A DNA stretch of 35,598 nt, taken from the NCBI GenBank assembly GCA_045636325.1, contig JAZTXH010000007.1:1-35598 (forward strand), written 5' to 3'. Positions 14,018-22,105 of this stretch are shown one piece after another. Within the stretch, counting starts at the first letter, position 1; each line of letters starts with the position of its first letter. The position numbers were made by a program, and so were the translations under genes. The notes beneath the pieces are model-generated. The model was not told where the DNA came from. It ran no database searches and worked only from the letters and a program-made list of their open reading frames with translations. The DNA is from CAKSHP01 sp045636325 (GTDB lineage: Bacteria; Bacillota; Clostridia; UBA1381; UMGS1253).

Positions 14018-16339
14018 ATGGATAGAGTGGACAGAAAAGATAGAGTCAAGCGCTGGATTGAAAAAATTATATATACTTTTGTTACTGTTATTTTGTTGTG
14101 TGCGGTTATACTTACAATGATTGTTCATGTATATAATTTCAGTGAGGAAGAAGCATATGAAAAGCTTCATTTGGAAACAAGTCAGATTAAAAGAGATATA
14201 AATTTGCAGATGCTTTCAGACAGGGAAAACCTTATTACAATGGCAAGACTTGCTGCAAAACTTCACGAAAATGGGGAAGAATATGATTTGCTTTTTGAAT
14301 CTTTTAAAGCAATAGGACTGTTTGAAAACATTGGAATTCTTTTGCCTGACAATACTCTTATAACAAGGATTGGAAGGGTGGTTGCTGCGGGTGAAATTGA
14401 TTTTGAAAGTGAAGTGCTTAAAGGCGAACGAGTAAGCGGAAGAGTTAATGATTTAACAGTTTCGGGTAAACAAGTTGTAAGAAGCGCTGTTCCGGTTAAG
14501 GATAAGGCGGGAAATACGATTGCAATTCTTTATGGTATTATTGAGGTTGATAGTTTAAAGAAGCACTATATTGACGATGCAAAAGCGGCAGGCGCTGACT
14601 TATTTGTTATTGAGGCCGGAAACGGAAATCTTATTATAGATACAATGAATGAAAAGCCCGGCAATATTACTGAGTATGTTTCGGCTGTTTACGGCAAAGG
14701 ATATTCTTACGATAAACTTGTAAGCGACCTTACATATGGGCAGAGCGGATTTTCTTCTTTTCTGTCAAAAAAGAACAACGAATATTTATATGCCCATTAT
14801 GCACCTTTGGCTATAGCAGATTGGCAAATTATGCTTACAAAACCAGAGAGTGTTGTTTTTGCAGGGGCAAGAGCAACGGGAATTTACCTTACTTTGATGG
14901 CAACAGCTATAATATTTATAATGATTGTATATGTGACATTTATGTTCTGGTCGGAAAGAAAAAAGCAGAAGGTGAGCTCTTATGCATCGAAAATAAGAAA
15001 GAATCTTTTGCTTATAAATCAGCAGAAGGACAAGCTTGACGATGCGTTAAAGGATATTTGTGAATTTTCAAAGGCAAGAGCTGCTTTTATTGTGGATAAC
15101 TATGGGCCGGATTATAATTACATGATTCCGTCTGAATGCAAAAGCGCTCTTACAGACGAAGAACGAAAATATTTTGTAAAAATGATTTTAAAATATGAGG
15201 CTAAACATCATAACAGAATAGGTGCAAATGTTTTAGTGCTTCAAATGGACTTTAAAAAGTTAAAAGATGAAATGCCTGAGTTTTGTGAATTTGTGCTTTC
15301 CAAGGGAATATATAAAATAGCATTTGCGTCTGTTTCAAGCAATAACAGTGTGGCCAATGTTATCGGCGTGTTAAACTCTAAAAATAATCGTATAGTTGAT
15401 TTATTAAAAGATATTGCAATTTGTTTTTCAATGTCGGTGTATAACAAAAATTATCTGACACAAACGGAAACTTTAGCTCTTACCGATTCACTTACCGGTA
15501 TGGCAAACAGAATGGCATATAAGCAGGATATTAAGCTTATGAGTATGCAAAACATCGGAAATTATACCTGTGTATACATTGATGTTAATGAGCTTCATTA
15601 TTATAACGATAAAAACGGACATGCAGCCGGTGACCAGATGCTTATATTTGTTACCCAGGCTTTTAAAAAGGAATTTCCTGACAGTAAGATATACCGCATG
15701 GGTGGAGATGAATTTTTAATTTTTGTTTTTGATATGTCTATGGATGAGGTAGAAAAAAGAGCAAAAAATGCAAATGAAAGAATTGAATCAATGAAATATC
15801 ATGTTTCAATCGGTATTACATATAATGAGGGAAAAACTTCTATTGAAAAGCTGGTTAGTGAAGCTGAAAAGCTTATGTATGATCAGAAAGCCAAATACTA
15901 TCAAAGTAAGGAATTAAAACGTCTTGAGAATCTTCCCGGGCATAAAATGGAGACGGTGCTTACAGGAATAAAGGAAATTGACACATGCCTTGCGGTTATG
16001 AGCATAAGATATCTTGGTGTTTATTGTGTCCGCCATTCTACAGACAGTGCATATCAGGTTCTGGCTACAGCATATTTTGCACAGATGCTTAAAGAATCAG
16101 AGGGATTTATGAGCTCTATTCACAAATATATTCATGATATGGTTAAGCCTGAATACCATAGAGCGATGCGGGGTCTTCTTGATTATGATATGATTGAAAA
16201 ACAACTTGAAGCAGAGAGTGTGATAAAAATATCTTATACTAGATTTGATGGGGAAAGAATTATTTTAAATATATATAGTGCTGAAGAAAAAGATATTGAC
16301 ACTGTATGGATATTTGAAAAAGACAATGCTGAAGAGTAA
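14018..16339 (+). CDS. Membrane diguanylate cyclase: Cache-like sensor, GAF-like region, GGDEF, extra C-terminal domain
   Basis: 773 aa, ATG preceded by GGAAGTGG. TM1 17-38 and TM2 about 284-311 enclose an extracytoplasmic domain of the double-Cache type (about 40-280). A coiled linker and a GAF-like region (340-480) follow. The GGDEF domain (about 485-632) is intact: metal ligand Asp522 in YIDVNELHYYNDKNGHAAGDQ and the signature GGDEF at 562-566. The RxxD inhibitory site normally just before GGDEF is absent (DSKIYRM). Residues 650-770 form a further PAS-like domain (SIRYLGVYCVRHSTDSAYQ..) after the catalytic domain, which is unusual. Together with the upstream EAL gene it forms a pair with opposing c-di-GMP activities. 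Confidence 0.87.
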   Translation: MDRVDRKDRVKRWIEKIIYTFVTVILLCAVILTMIVHVYNFSEEEAYEKLHLETSQIKRDINLQMLSDRENLITMARLAAKLHENGEEYDLLFESFKAIGLFENIGILLPDNTLITRIGRVVAAGEIDFESEVLKGERVSGRVNDLTVSGKQVVRSAVPVKDKAGNTIAILYGIIEVDSLKKHYIDDAKAAGADLFVIEAGNGNLIIDTMNEKPGNITEYVSAVYGKGYSYDKLVSDLTYGQSGFSSFLSKKNNEYLYAHYAPLAIADWQIMLTKPESVVFAGARATGIYLTLMATAIIFIMIVYVTFMFWSERKKQKVSSYASKIRKNLLLINQQKDKLDDALKDICEFSKARAAFIVDNYGPDYNYMIPSECKSALTDEERKYFVKMILKYEAKHHNRIGANVLVLQMDFKKLKDEMPEFCEFVLSKGIYKIAFASVSSNNSVANVIGVLNSKNNRIVDLLKDIAICFSMSVYNKNYLTQTETLALTDSLTGMANRMAYKQDIKLMSMQNIGNYTCVYIDVNELHYYNDKNGHAAGDQMLIFVTQAFKKEFPDSKIYRMGGDEFLIFVFDMSMDEVEKRAKNANERIESMKYHVSIGITYNEGKTSIEKLVSEAEKLMYDQKAKYYQSKELKRLENLPGHKMETVLTGIKEIDTCLAVMSIRYLGVYCVRHSTDSAYQVLATAYFAQMLKESEGFMSSIHKYIHDMVKPEYHRAMRGLLDYDMIEKQLEAESVIKISYTRFDGERIILNIYSAEEKDIDTVWIFEKDNAEE

Positions 16340-16437
16340 AATTTAAATTAAAAAGGCGCTGCAGCAAAATGCACAGAACGCACAAGAAGTAAAAATAAGA
16401 ATTTTTTAGATGTTGAAATATTAATAATGTATAAAGT

Positions 16438-16475
16438 AAAAATCAGCAATTTTTTACAGAAATTGCTGATTTTTT
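16438..16475. terminator. Terminator between the GGDEF gene and the hydrolase
   Basis: A 15-bp perfect stem (AAAAATCAGCAATTT / AAATTGCTGATTTTT) with a 7-base loop. It can serve the plus-strand c-di-GMP pair and the minus-strand hydrolase ending at 16502. Confidence 0.8.
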
Positions 16476-16501
16476 AACGGCACTTTTTCTTCTATAAAAT
16501 A

Positions 16502-17335
16502 TTATTTGCATTCTTTCTGACATTCTGCGCATTTACAGTTGCACAAGAATCCCATGCTGTGCATCCATTTTTCACACATTTTAACCCATTCTCTTATATC
16601 TTCTTTTGTTTCTGCCAATCCAAGGCCATGGCTGCCTTCGCGAAAAACATGAAACTCAAATGGAATTTGTTTTTTGCTGAGTTCTGTAACAAAATTAAGT
16701 GAGTTTTCAACAGGCACAATCGTGTCTGTTGCAGTGTGCCATATAAAGGTGGGGGATGTGTTTTCCGATACTCTTCTTTCAAGGCTGTATTTTATCGCTT
16801 CGTGATAAGGAACATCGCCTATAAGATTTAAGCGGCTGCCGTAATGCATACAGTTTACAAAAGAAATAACAGGATAGCACAAAATCATAAAATCAGGTCT
16901 TGCACTTACTGAATCAATTTCATCATGAGGCGTATAACCGCAGTCATCAAGTATTGTGCCGCAGCTTGCAGCTAAATGACCGCCGGCACTAAAGCCTAAA
17001 ATACCGATTTTTTCAGGTGAATAACCGTATTTTTCAGCATTAAAACGGGCATATCTTATTGCTCTTTTCGCATCAAGCTGGGGAACCGGAAATCTGTAAG
17101 GGCTAACTCTGTAGTCTAAAACAAAAGCGGTAACACCTATTGAATTTAGCCACCATGCAATGGGCTCGCCCTCATAATATACCTTGTTCCAATATCCGCC
17201 GCCAGGGCATATTATAACTGCCGCCTTTGCGTTTTTTGCTTCGTATACAGTAATGCTTGGTGCGTACTGGTCTTTTATATTTTCATCAAAAAAGGGCGCT
17301 TTGCCCTCAGGCCACAGAAAAATTTTTTTGTTCAT
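16502..17335 (-). CDS. Alpha/beta hydrolase, carbohydrate-esterase-like
   Basis: A 277-aa esterase/lipase-type hydrolase. Oxyanion-hole motif CPGGGYW (43-49), nucleophile Ser116 in GFSAGGH, then Asp204 (HTATDTIVPV) and His236 (EGSHGLGL) complete the triad. The GGGY/GFSAGG pattern is that of the group containing xylan-acetyl esterases and related acetyl-hydrolases; the substrate is not readable. No signal peptide, so cytoplasmic. The C-terminus is odd: after position 260 it ends in a cysteine-rich tail (CNCKCAECQKECK) with five Cys in 13 residues, which could bind a metal. The start ATG is preceded by AAGGTGAT. Transcribed alone. Confidence 0.87.
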   Translation of the reverse strand: MNKKIFLWPEGKAPFFDENIKDQYAPSITVYEAKNAKAAVIICPGGGYWNKVYYEGEPIAWWLNSIGVTAFVLDYRVSPYRFPVPQLDAKRAIRYARFNAEKYGYSPEKIGILGFSAGGHLAASCGTILDDCGYTPHDEIDSVSARPDFMILCYPVISFVNCMHYGSRLNLIGDVPYHEAIKYSLERRVSENTSPTFIWHTATDTIVPVENSLNFVTELSKKQIPFEFHVFREGSHGLGLAETKEDIREWVKMCEKWMHSMGFLCNCKCAECQKECK

Positions 17336-17445
17336 ATTATCACCTTACCTTAGTTTATATTGTCATGTTTGTTATACAGAACAAATTGCTTTAAGTCAAT
17401 AATTTTGTATGTTTGTCAATGATGTGCTACAAAAAAATAAAAAAG

Positions 17446-17511
17446 TTAACCAGCTCCAAGAAAAGCTTCAATGTAATCAACAGGAGTTTTCCGATTAAGA
17501 GGGCGAATAGG
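17446..17511 (-). pseudogene. IS transposase remnant (C-terminal 21 codons)
   Basis: On the minus strand, a frame reads PIRPLNRKTPVDYIEAFLGA plus a final G and a stop. This matches the typical end of DDE integrase-type transposases (RP-x-N-x-KTP-x-E/D-Y). No more of the transposase is present upstream in any frame. The flanking stretch to about 17410 (tgtagcacatcattgacaaac on the minus strand) could be the insertion-sequence end. It lies in the 200-base gap between the hydrolase and the exonuclease; I see nothing else there. Confidence 0.6.
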
Positions 17512-17535
17512 AGTTTTTTATTCCTTTTTTTCCTT

Positions 17536-18528
17536 TTATCGTGGATTTTTTCTTTTGAATAGCGATTTTAAGATATTTGCGTTTTTCCTTCTGTTCTTTT
17601 TTGAACGAGCCCAAACTTGCTTTCGCATTTCGCGGGCAGAATTTTTTTCTTTTATTCGGTTAAGCGTTTCAATATCGGCTTTTTTAGTATTTTTAAATAC
17701 ATACAAAGAATCTGAAGCGTTTTTTTCAAAACGGATTCTTGATATAAATTCACCATGTTTTTTACAAGCGCCGATAAAGTTATACCTTGTGTTATTGTTA
17801 AACCAGGGTACCACGCAGATAAGTGCATTTCCGCAAAGAGGGCAGGAAACTTCAGAGACTCTTTTATCGTCAAAAGCTCGCTCCTTTGATTTGAAAAGAC
17901 CGATTTTCTTCTCAGCAAGGCCACAGCATAAAAGCTTAAAATCCGATGGTGCAGTGTATGAAACGAGCCCCTTTTTAATATCAAGTTTCTGGAACACAAG
18001 GGAAGTGTAATATGCATCGTTTAAGGCGTCGTGTAAGTGACGGCCTTTGTTTTGAGTAATGTTAAAATACTCCATAGCAACATTAAGTGCTCTTTGCGCA
18101 GTATCGCCAAAAATCTGTTTTGCAAATATGGTCTGCAGATTGTACCAGTTTTTTATCCACGCTGAATCAAGAGAATAAAATGTAATGTTCTGACGCATAA
18201 CGGAAATATCATCAACACCCCATGTAAAAAATGAAAAATCATTTCCACACCAGGCCTTGAAATCCTCGAAGACTCCAATAAAGTCGTCACCTTCCATTAT
18301 TTTCTCTTTATCAAGCTCTGTAATTTTTAAAACATTTTTATTTATTTTTTTATAAAAGGAGGGTCTTATATATCTTGCAAAGCTATCCTTTATCTCAAAC
18401 TTGTTATCCAGCTTGTAAGCTCCAATCTGAATAATTTCATTCATCATCTGACTGCCGATTTTTGTATAAGGATAACTGTTTTTTGATATAGGCTGATTCC
18501 ACTCCATGTCAAAAACAATATAATTCAT
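17536..18528 (-). CDS. 3'-5' exonuclease, DEDDh family (KapD/RNase T-like) with zinc-knuckle-like tail
   Basis: 330 aa from the second ATG (MNYIVFDMEWNQP); the first in-frame ATG at 18540 has its only GGAA one base away, while the second has it at a usable distance. Exonuclease residues are Asp7 and Glu9 (FDMEW), an Asp in WGVDDISVM, and the His and Asp of RHLHDALNDAYY, giving a complete DEDDh set over about 190 residues. The remaining 140 residues carry CPLCGNALICVVPW and ACKKHGEF, a possible zinc site, and end in a very basic tail (KQVWARSKKNRRKN..). The substrate could be RNA or DNA. It is a single gene on the minus strand. Confidence 0.85.
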   Translation of the reverse strand: MNYIVFDMEWNQPISKNSYPYTKIGSQMMNEIIQIGAYKLDNKFEIKDSFARYIRPSFYKKINKNVLKITELDKEKIMEGDDFIGVFEDFKAWCGNDFSFFTWGVDDISVMRQNITFYSLDSAWIKNWYNLQTIFAKQIFGDTAQRALNVAMEYFNITQNKGRHLHDALNDAYYTSLVFQKLDIKKGLVSYTAPSDFKLLCCGLAEKKIGLFKSKERAFDDKRVSEVSCPLCGNALICVVPWFNNNTRYNFIGACKKHGEFISRIRFEKNASDSLYVFKNTKKADIETLNRIKEKNSAREMRKQVWARSKKNRRKNANILKSLFKRKNPR

Positions 18529-18660
18529 AAAAACACACATTTCCGTTAAAAACTTTCACACGAATTATATTATATCAAAAACTTGTATGTAATGCAAGAG
18601 TTTTTTGCTTTGATTTAGATATGGAATAAAATATAATATAATAAATATAGCTTGTAATGC

Positions 18661-18690
18661 TTGACAAATACAGCTAAACAGTGTTATACT
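18661..18690 (+). promoter_or_regulatory. Promoter of proS
   Basis: TTGACA (18661-18666), 18-base spacer, TATACT (18685-18690). The start near 18697 leaves only about 33 bases of leader, which rules out a T-box between this promoter and the gene. Confidence 0.75.
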
Positions 18691-18729
18691 CTAATGTATG
18701 TATTATCACTTAAAGGAGTTGTTTTAAAA

Positions 18730-20445
18730 ATGCTTATGAGTAGGCTTTTGGGTGAGCGTTTTAAAGAAAAACCTGCAGATGCTAATATGCCCAGCCATAT
18801 TTATCTTTTAAGAGGCGGTTATATGCGTCAGGTTGCAAGCGGTGTGTTTTCGCTTTTAATGCCTGCAAAACGTGTTGTCGCAAAAATTGAAAATATTATT
18901 CGGGAGGAAATGGACGCGATTGACGGTCAGGAGGTTATGATGCCCGTTGTGCTTCCCGGTGAGCTTTGGAAAGAGTCGGGCAGATGGGATGCAGTCGGTA
19001 GTGAGCTTTTGCGTATAAAAGACCGTGCGGGAATGGATATGCTTTTAGCTATGACTCATGAGGAAGCTGTTGTTCATCTTGCAAGAAGCGAAGCTCTTTC
19101 ATACAGTAAGTATCCGTTCATGTTGTATCAGATTCAGACTAAGTTCCGTGACGAGCCAAGAAGCCGTGGCGGCCTTATACGTGTGAGAGAGTTTACAATG
19201 AAAGATGCGTATTCTTTCCATACATCTCAGGAGGATTTGGAAAAGTATTATATGCGTTGTTATGATGCATATAACAGAATTTATACCCGTGCAGGTGTGC
19301 CCGGTGTAATTGCTGTTAAATCAGATACAGGTATGATGGGCGGTAATGTTGCTCACGAATTTATGCTTTTAAATGAATTCGGCGAGGATTCACTTATTAT
19401 TTGTGAGCACTGTGGATTTTCTGCAAATATGGAAGTTGCAAAAAGCATTGTTCCTTCAAGAAATAAAGCAGAAACTGAGGTTGAATGTATTCATACTCCC
19501 GATGCAAAAACTATTGAAGATGTCTGCACATTCCTTGGCGAAAGCCCGGCGGACAGCATAAAAGCCGTTGTGTTTGGCACACCGAAGGATGATAAGCCTG
19601 TTATTGTGTTTATAAGAGGAGATTTAGAGGTTAACGAAGCGAAGCTTAAAAAGGTTATTGGCTCTGAAATATTTCCATATGCAAATTATGATGCATCAAA
19701 TCTTTCATTTGGTTTTATCGGACCATACAATCTTGAATGTGATGCAACAGTTATTTATGATAATTCAATTAAAGGTGAAAATGCTTTGGTTTGCGGTGCG
19801 AATAAATATGATTATCACTATAAAGGTGTATGCATGAGCCGTGATGTGCCTGATGCAGAATTTTATGATGTTGCAAAGGTTATTGACGGAGGAATTTGCC
19901 CTGAATGCGGTAAGAATATTTTAATCAAAAGAGGTATTGAAGTGGGTAATATATTCCAGCTTGGAACAAAATATTCAAAGAGCATGGGTATGGAATATAT
20001 TGATGCAGACGGTGTAAGGCGGACACCTATTATGGGTTGCTATGGTATAGGTGTAGGAAGACTGCTTGCTTGCGTTATAGAAGACTGTCACGATGATTAC
20101 GGCCCCATATGGCCCATTACAGTGGCGCCATGGCAGGTTCATGTGTGCTGTCTTAACAATCAGGTTGAAGAGGTTAACGCTAAAGCAGAAGAAATCTATA
20201 AAAAACTTTCTTCAAAATATGAAACGATTTTTGACGACAGAAAGGTTTCAACAGGTGTTTGCTTTGCAGATGCTGACCTTTTAGGCGTGCCGGTACGTGT
20301 TATTGTCAGCAAGAAAGGTATTGCAGAGGGTCAGGTTGAGGTTGTGACAAGAGATAAGTCAATTAAGGTTAAGGTAAATGTTGATGATGTGTATTCAGCG
20401 GTTGACGATGCTGTTGCAAAAATGTGGGAAAAAATTCAGGCATAA
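18730..20445 (+). CDS. proS: Prolyl-tRNA synthetase, bacterial type
   Basis: 571 aa from ATG at 18730 (AAAGGAG upstream; the longer frame begins inside the promoter). Class II motifs are clear: motif 1 around AKRVVAKIENIIREEMDAIDGQEVMMPVVLP, motif 2 YQIQTKFRDEPRSRGGLIRVREFTMKDAYSF, and motif 3 GCYGIGVGRLLACV. The central part (about 225-390) is the YbaK-like editing insertion that clears Ala-tRNA(Pro), and the C-terminal anticodon-binding domain starts near APWQVHVCCL. The length is that of the prokaryote-type enzyme with the editing domain. It charges tRNA(Pro). A new promoter and leader begin 12 bases after its stop. Confidence 0.95.
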   Translation: MLMSRLLGERFKEKPADANMPSHIYLLRGGYMRQVASGVFSLLMPAKRVVAKIENIIREEMDAIDGQEVMMPVVLPGELWKESGRWDAVGSELLRIKDRAGMDMLLAMTHEEAVVHLARSEALSYSKYPFMLYQIQTKFRDEPRSRGGLIRVREFTMKDAYSFHTSQEDLEKYYMRCYDAYNRIYTRAGVPGVIAVKSDTGMMGGNVAHEFMLLNEFGEDSLIICEHCGFSANMEVAKSIVPSRNKAETEVECIHTPDAKTIEDVCTFLGESPADSIKAVVFGTPKDDKPVIVFIRGDLEVNEAKLKKVIGSEIFPYANYDASNLSFGFIGPYNLECDATVIYDNSIKGENALVCGANKYDYHYKGVCMSRDVPDAEFYDVAKVIDGGICPECGKNILIKRGIEVGNIFQLGTKYSKSMGMEYIDADGVRRTPIMGCYGIGVGRLLACVIEDCHDDYGPIWPITVAPWQVHVCCLNNQVEEVNAKAEEIYKKLSSKYETIFDDRKVSTGVCFADADLLGVPVRVIVSKKGIAEGQVEVVTRDKSIKVKVNVDDVYSAVDDAVAKMWEKIQA

Positions 20446-20457
20446 TTTAATTATTGC

Positions 20458-20486
20458 TTGACAAATAAGAAAAAATATGGTATTAT
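20458..20486 (+). promoter_or_regulatory. Promoter of the sodium-pump gene
   Basis: TTGACA (20458-20463), 17-base spacer, TATTAT (20481-20486). The start is expected near 20493, exactly where the structured leader begins. Confidence 0.72.
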
Positions 20487-20492
20487 TTTTTT

Positions 20493-20634
20493 GGTAAAGG
20501 GGAGTAACCTGCGAAATATTTAAAAGATATTTTCGTTTCATTGGCGCCAGAACGGTTTTTTAAACCCGCTTTTGAATTAAATGGTAAGACTTTTATTGCA
20601 TCATTGCGGTAAAAGTCTTTTTTTATCTTTTACC
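20493..20634 (+). promoter_or_regulatory. Riboswitch-like leader, yybP-ykoY-like 5' motif, with terminator
   Basis: The leader begins GGTAAAGGGGAGTA (20493-20506). The AAAGGGGAGTA core matches the conserved 5' strand of the yybP-ykoY (Mn2+) aptamer, and AAGACTTTTA at 20586-20595 resembles its 3' strand. The 5' GGTAAAGG can pair with CTTTTATT (20590-20597) to close a P1 helix over two internal hairpins (20512-20539; 20544-20575). The same 3' strand is the left arm of a perfect terminator (AAGACTTTTA 20586-20595 / TAAAAGTCTT 20610-20619, then Ts). Ligand-stabilised P1 would therefore break the terminator and turn the gene on. A second match for GGTAAAGG is CTTTTACC (20627-20634). Since the gene is a Na+ pump, a Na+-sensing (DUF1646-type) or other ion riboswitch is the main alternative. 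Confidence 0.62.
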
Positions 20635-20665
20635 ATACATAAATAAAAAACGGAGGTATAACAAT

Positions 20666-21787
20666 ATGGAGACTATGGTTAGTATGGCAAATGCAATTTT
20701 TGAAAGCGCCGCTCAGACTACATGGCAGATGATTGTTATGTGGGTTATAGGTGCAATACTTATTTATTTGGCTATTAAAAAGGAAATGGAGCCTACGCTT
20801 CTTTTGCCTATGGGCTTCGGCGCAATTCTTGTGAATCTACCTCATTCAGGAGCTGTTGAAACTCTTGAGGTTTTGTTTAATGCAGGTATTGCAAATGAAT
20901 TATTTCCTCTTTTGTTGTTTATCGGTATTGGTGCGATGATTGACTTCGGTCCGCTTCTTTCAAATCCGAAAATGATGATTTTCGGTGCGGCAGCACAGTT
21001 TGGTATATTCTTTACATTAAGCCTTGCTTCACTTTTAGGTTTTGATTTAAGAGACGCAGCTTCAATTGCTATTATCGGCGCGGCTGACGGTCCCACATCA
21101 ATCTTTATTGCGCAGACTTATGGTACTGCATATCTTGGTGCAATCATGGTTGCAGCATATTCATACATGGCATTGGTGCCCGTTGTGCAGCCACCTGTTA
21201 TAAAACTTTTAACAACAAAGAAAGAACGTCTTATCCGTATGGAATATAAGCCGAAGAATGTGTCTAAGCTTGCAAAAATTTTGTTCCCAATAGCAATTAC
21301 TGTTATTACAGGTCTTATTGCACCAAAGAGCGTTGCTCTAATAGGATTTTTGATGTTCGGTAATCTTATTCGTGAATGTGGTGTGCTTGATAGTCTTTCA
21401 GAAACAGCACAGAAGGTTTTGGCAAATCTTATTACATTATTCCTAGGTATAACAATAGCAATGAAAATGCAGGCTCAAGACTTTTTAACAGCTCAGACAC
21501 TTATGATTATCGGTCTTGGTCTTGTTGCCTTTGTATTTGATACTGCAGGCGGAGTTTTGGTTGCAAAGTTTATAAATTTGTTTGCTAAAAATAAAATTAA
21601 TCCTATGATTGGCGCGGCAGGTATTTCAGCGTTCCCAATGTCTGCAAGAGTTGTGCATAAGATGGGCCTTGCAGAAGACCCTCAGAACTTCCTTTTGATG
21701 CATTCAATAGGCGTAAACGTTTCAGGTCAGATTGCATCTGTTATTGCGGGAGGGTTGATTCTAAACCTTATTCCGCCAATTATATAA
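20666..21787 (+). CDS. Na+-translocating decarboxylase, beta subunit
   Basis: A 373-aa membrane protein of the OadB/GcdB/MmdB family, which couples carboxyl-biotin decarboxylation to Na+ export. About nine to eleven membrane helices. Family signatures: LLLPMGFGAILVNLP, LFPLLLFIGIGAMIDFGPLLSNP, the conserved DAASIAIIGAADGPTSIF with the Na+-site Asp, and PMSARVVHKMGLAEDPQNFLLMHSIGVNVSGQIASVIAGG at the end. RBS is GGAGG before ATG at 20666. Which decarboxylase it serves is unclear: no carboxyltransferase alpha subunit or biotin carrier gene is in the window, only a tiny gamma-like gene 30 bases downstream. The riboswitch-like leader just upstream is likely to control it. Confidence 0.9.
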   Translation: METMVSMANAIFESAAQTTWQMIVMWVIGAILIYLAIKKEMEPTLLLPMGFGAILVNLPHSGAVETLEVLFNAGIANELFPLLLFIGIGAMIDFGPLLSNPKMMIFGAAAQFGIFFTLSLASLLGFDLRDAASIAIIGAADGPTSIFIAQTYGTAYLGAIMVAAYSYMALVPVVQPPVIKLLTTKKERLIRMEYKPKNVSKLAKILFPIAITVITGLIAPKSVALIGFLMFGNLIRECGVLDSLSETAQKVLANLITLFLGITIAMKMQAQDFLTAQTLMIIGLGLVAFVFDTAGGVLVAKFINLFAKNKINPMIGAAGISAFPMSARVVHKMGLAEDPQNFLLMHSIGVNVSGQIASVIAGGLILNLIPPII

Positions 21788-21817
21788 GTTTGGTTTGTGT
21801 GTGAAAGGAGTAAGATT

Positions 21818-21952
21818 ATGAGCTTTTTGCATTTTGATAAATTTTTGGAAAGCCTTCCTTACATGGGGAAGGGAATGTTCGGAATTTTTGTTGTGTGTGC
21901 AATTGTAATTCTTGCGATGACGATTTTAGGAAAGTTTCCGGATAAAAAATGA
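21818..21952 (+). CDS. 44-aa single-TM peptide, gamma-subunit-like (OadG type)
   Basis: A short gene that is easy to miss: ATG at 21818 with AAAGGAG 7 bases upstream, 44 codons, TGA, and a terminator 8 bases later. The peptide has an amphipathic N-terminus, then YMGKGMFGIFVVCAIVILAM as one membrane helix, and a basic end (GKFPDKK). A MGxGMxGIF helix placed behind the beta subunit is what small gamma-type subunits of Na+-pumping decarboxylases look like; those usually also have a longer soluble tail that is missing here. It is probably a stabilising subunit of the pump. Family assignment rests on context and helix pattern. Confidence 0.72.
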   Translation: MSFLHFDKFLESLPYMGKGMFGIFVVCAIVILAMTILGKFPDKK

Positions 21953-21959
21953 TTGAAAT

Positions 21960-22000
21960 AACGGCTTAGATACAGAAAAATGTGTCGAAGCCGTTTATAT
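21960..22000 (+). terminator. Terminator of the sodium-pump operon
   Basis: Stem AACGGCTT (21960-21967) / AAGCCGTT (21988-21995), extended inside by GATACA/TGTGTC, followed by a T-rich stretch broken by As. Its imperfect T-tract suggests moderate strength. Confidence 0.65.
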
Positions 22001-22105
22001 TTTATTATTGAAACAGGTAAAATATGATAAAATTGACATATGGGGATTTTAACAGAGAAACAATTTAATTGTTTAATGTTCATAACAAAAAAGGGGAGTA
22101 ATAAT

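Noticed and set aside
18697..18729. T-box riboswitch in front of proS
   Set aside because: The leader between the promoter and the start codon is only about 33 bases, far too short.
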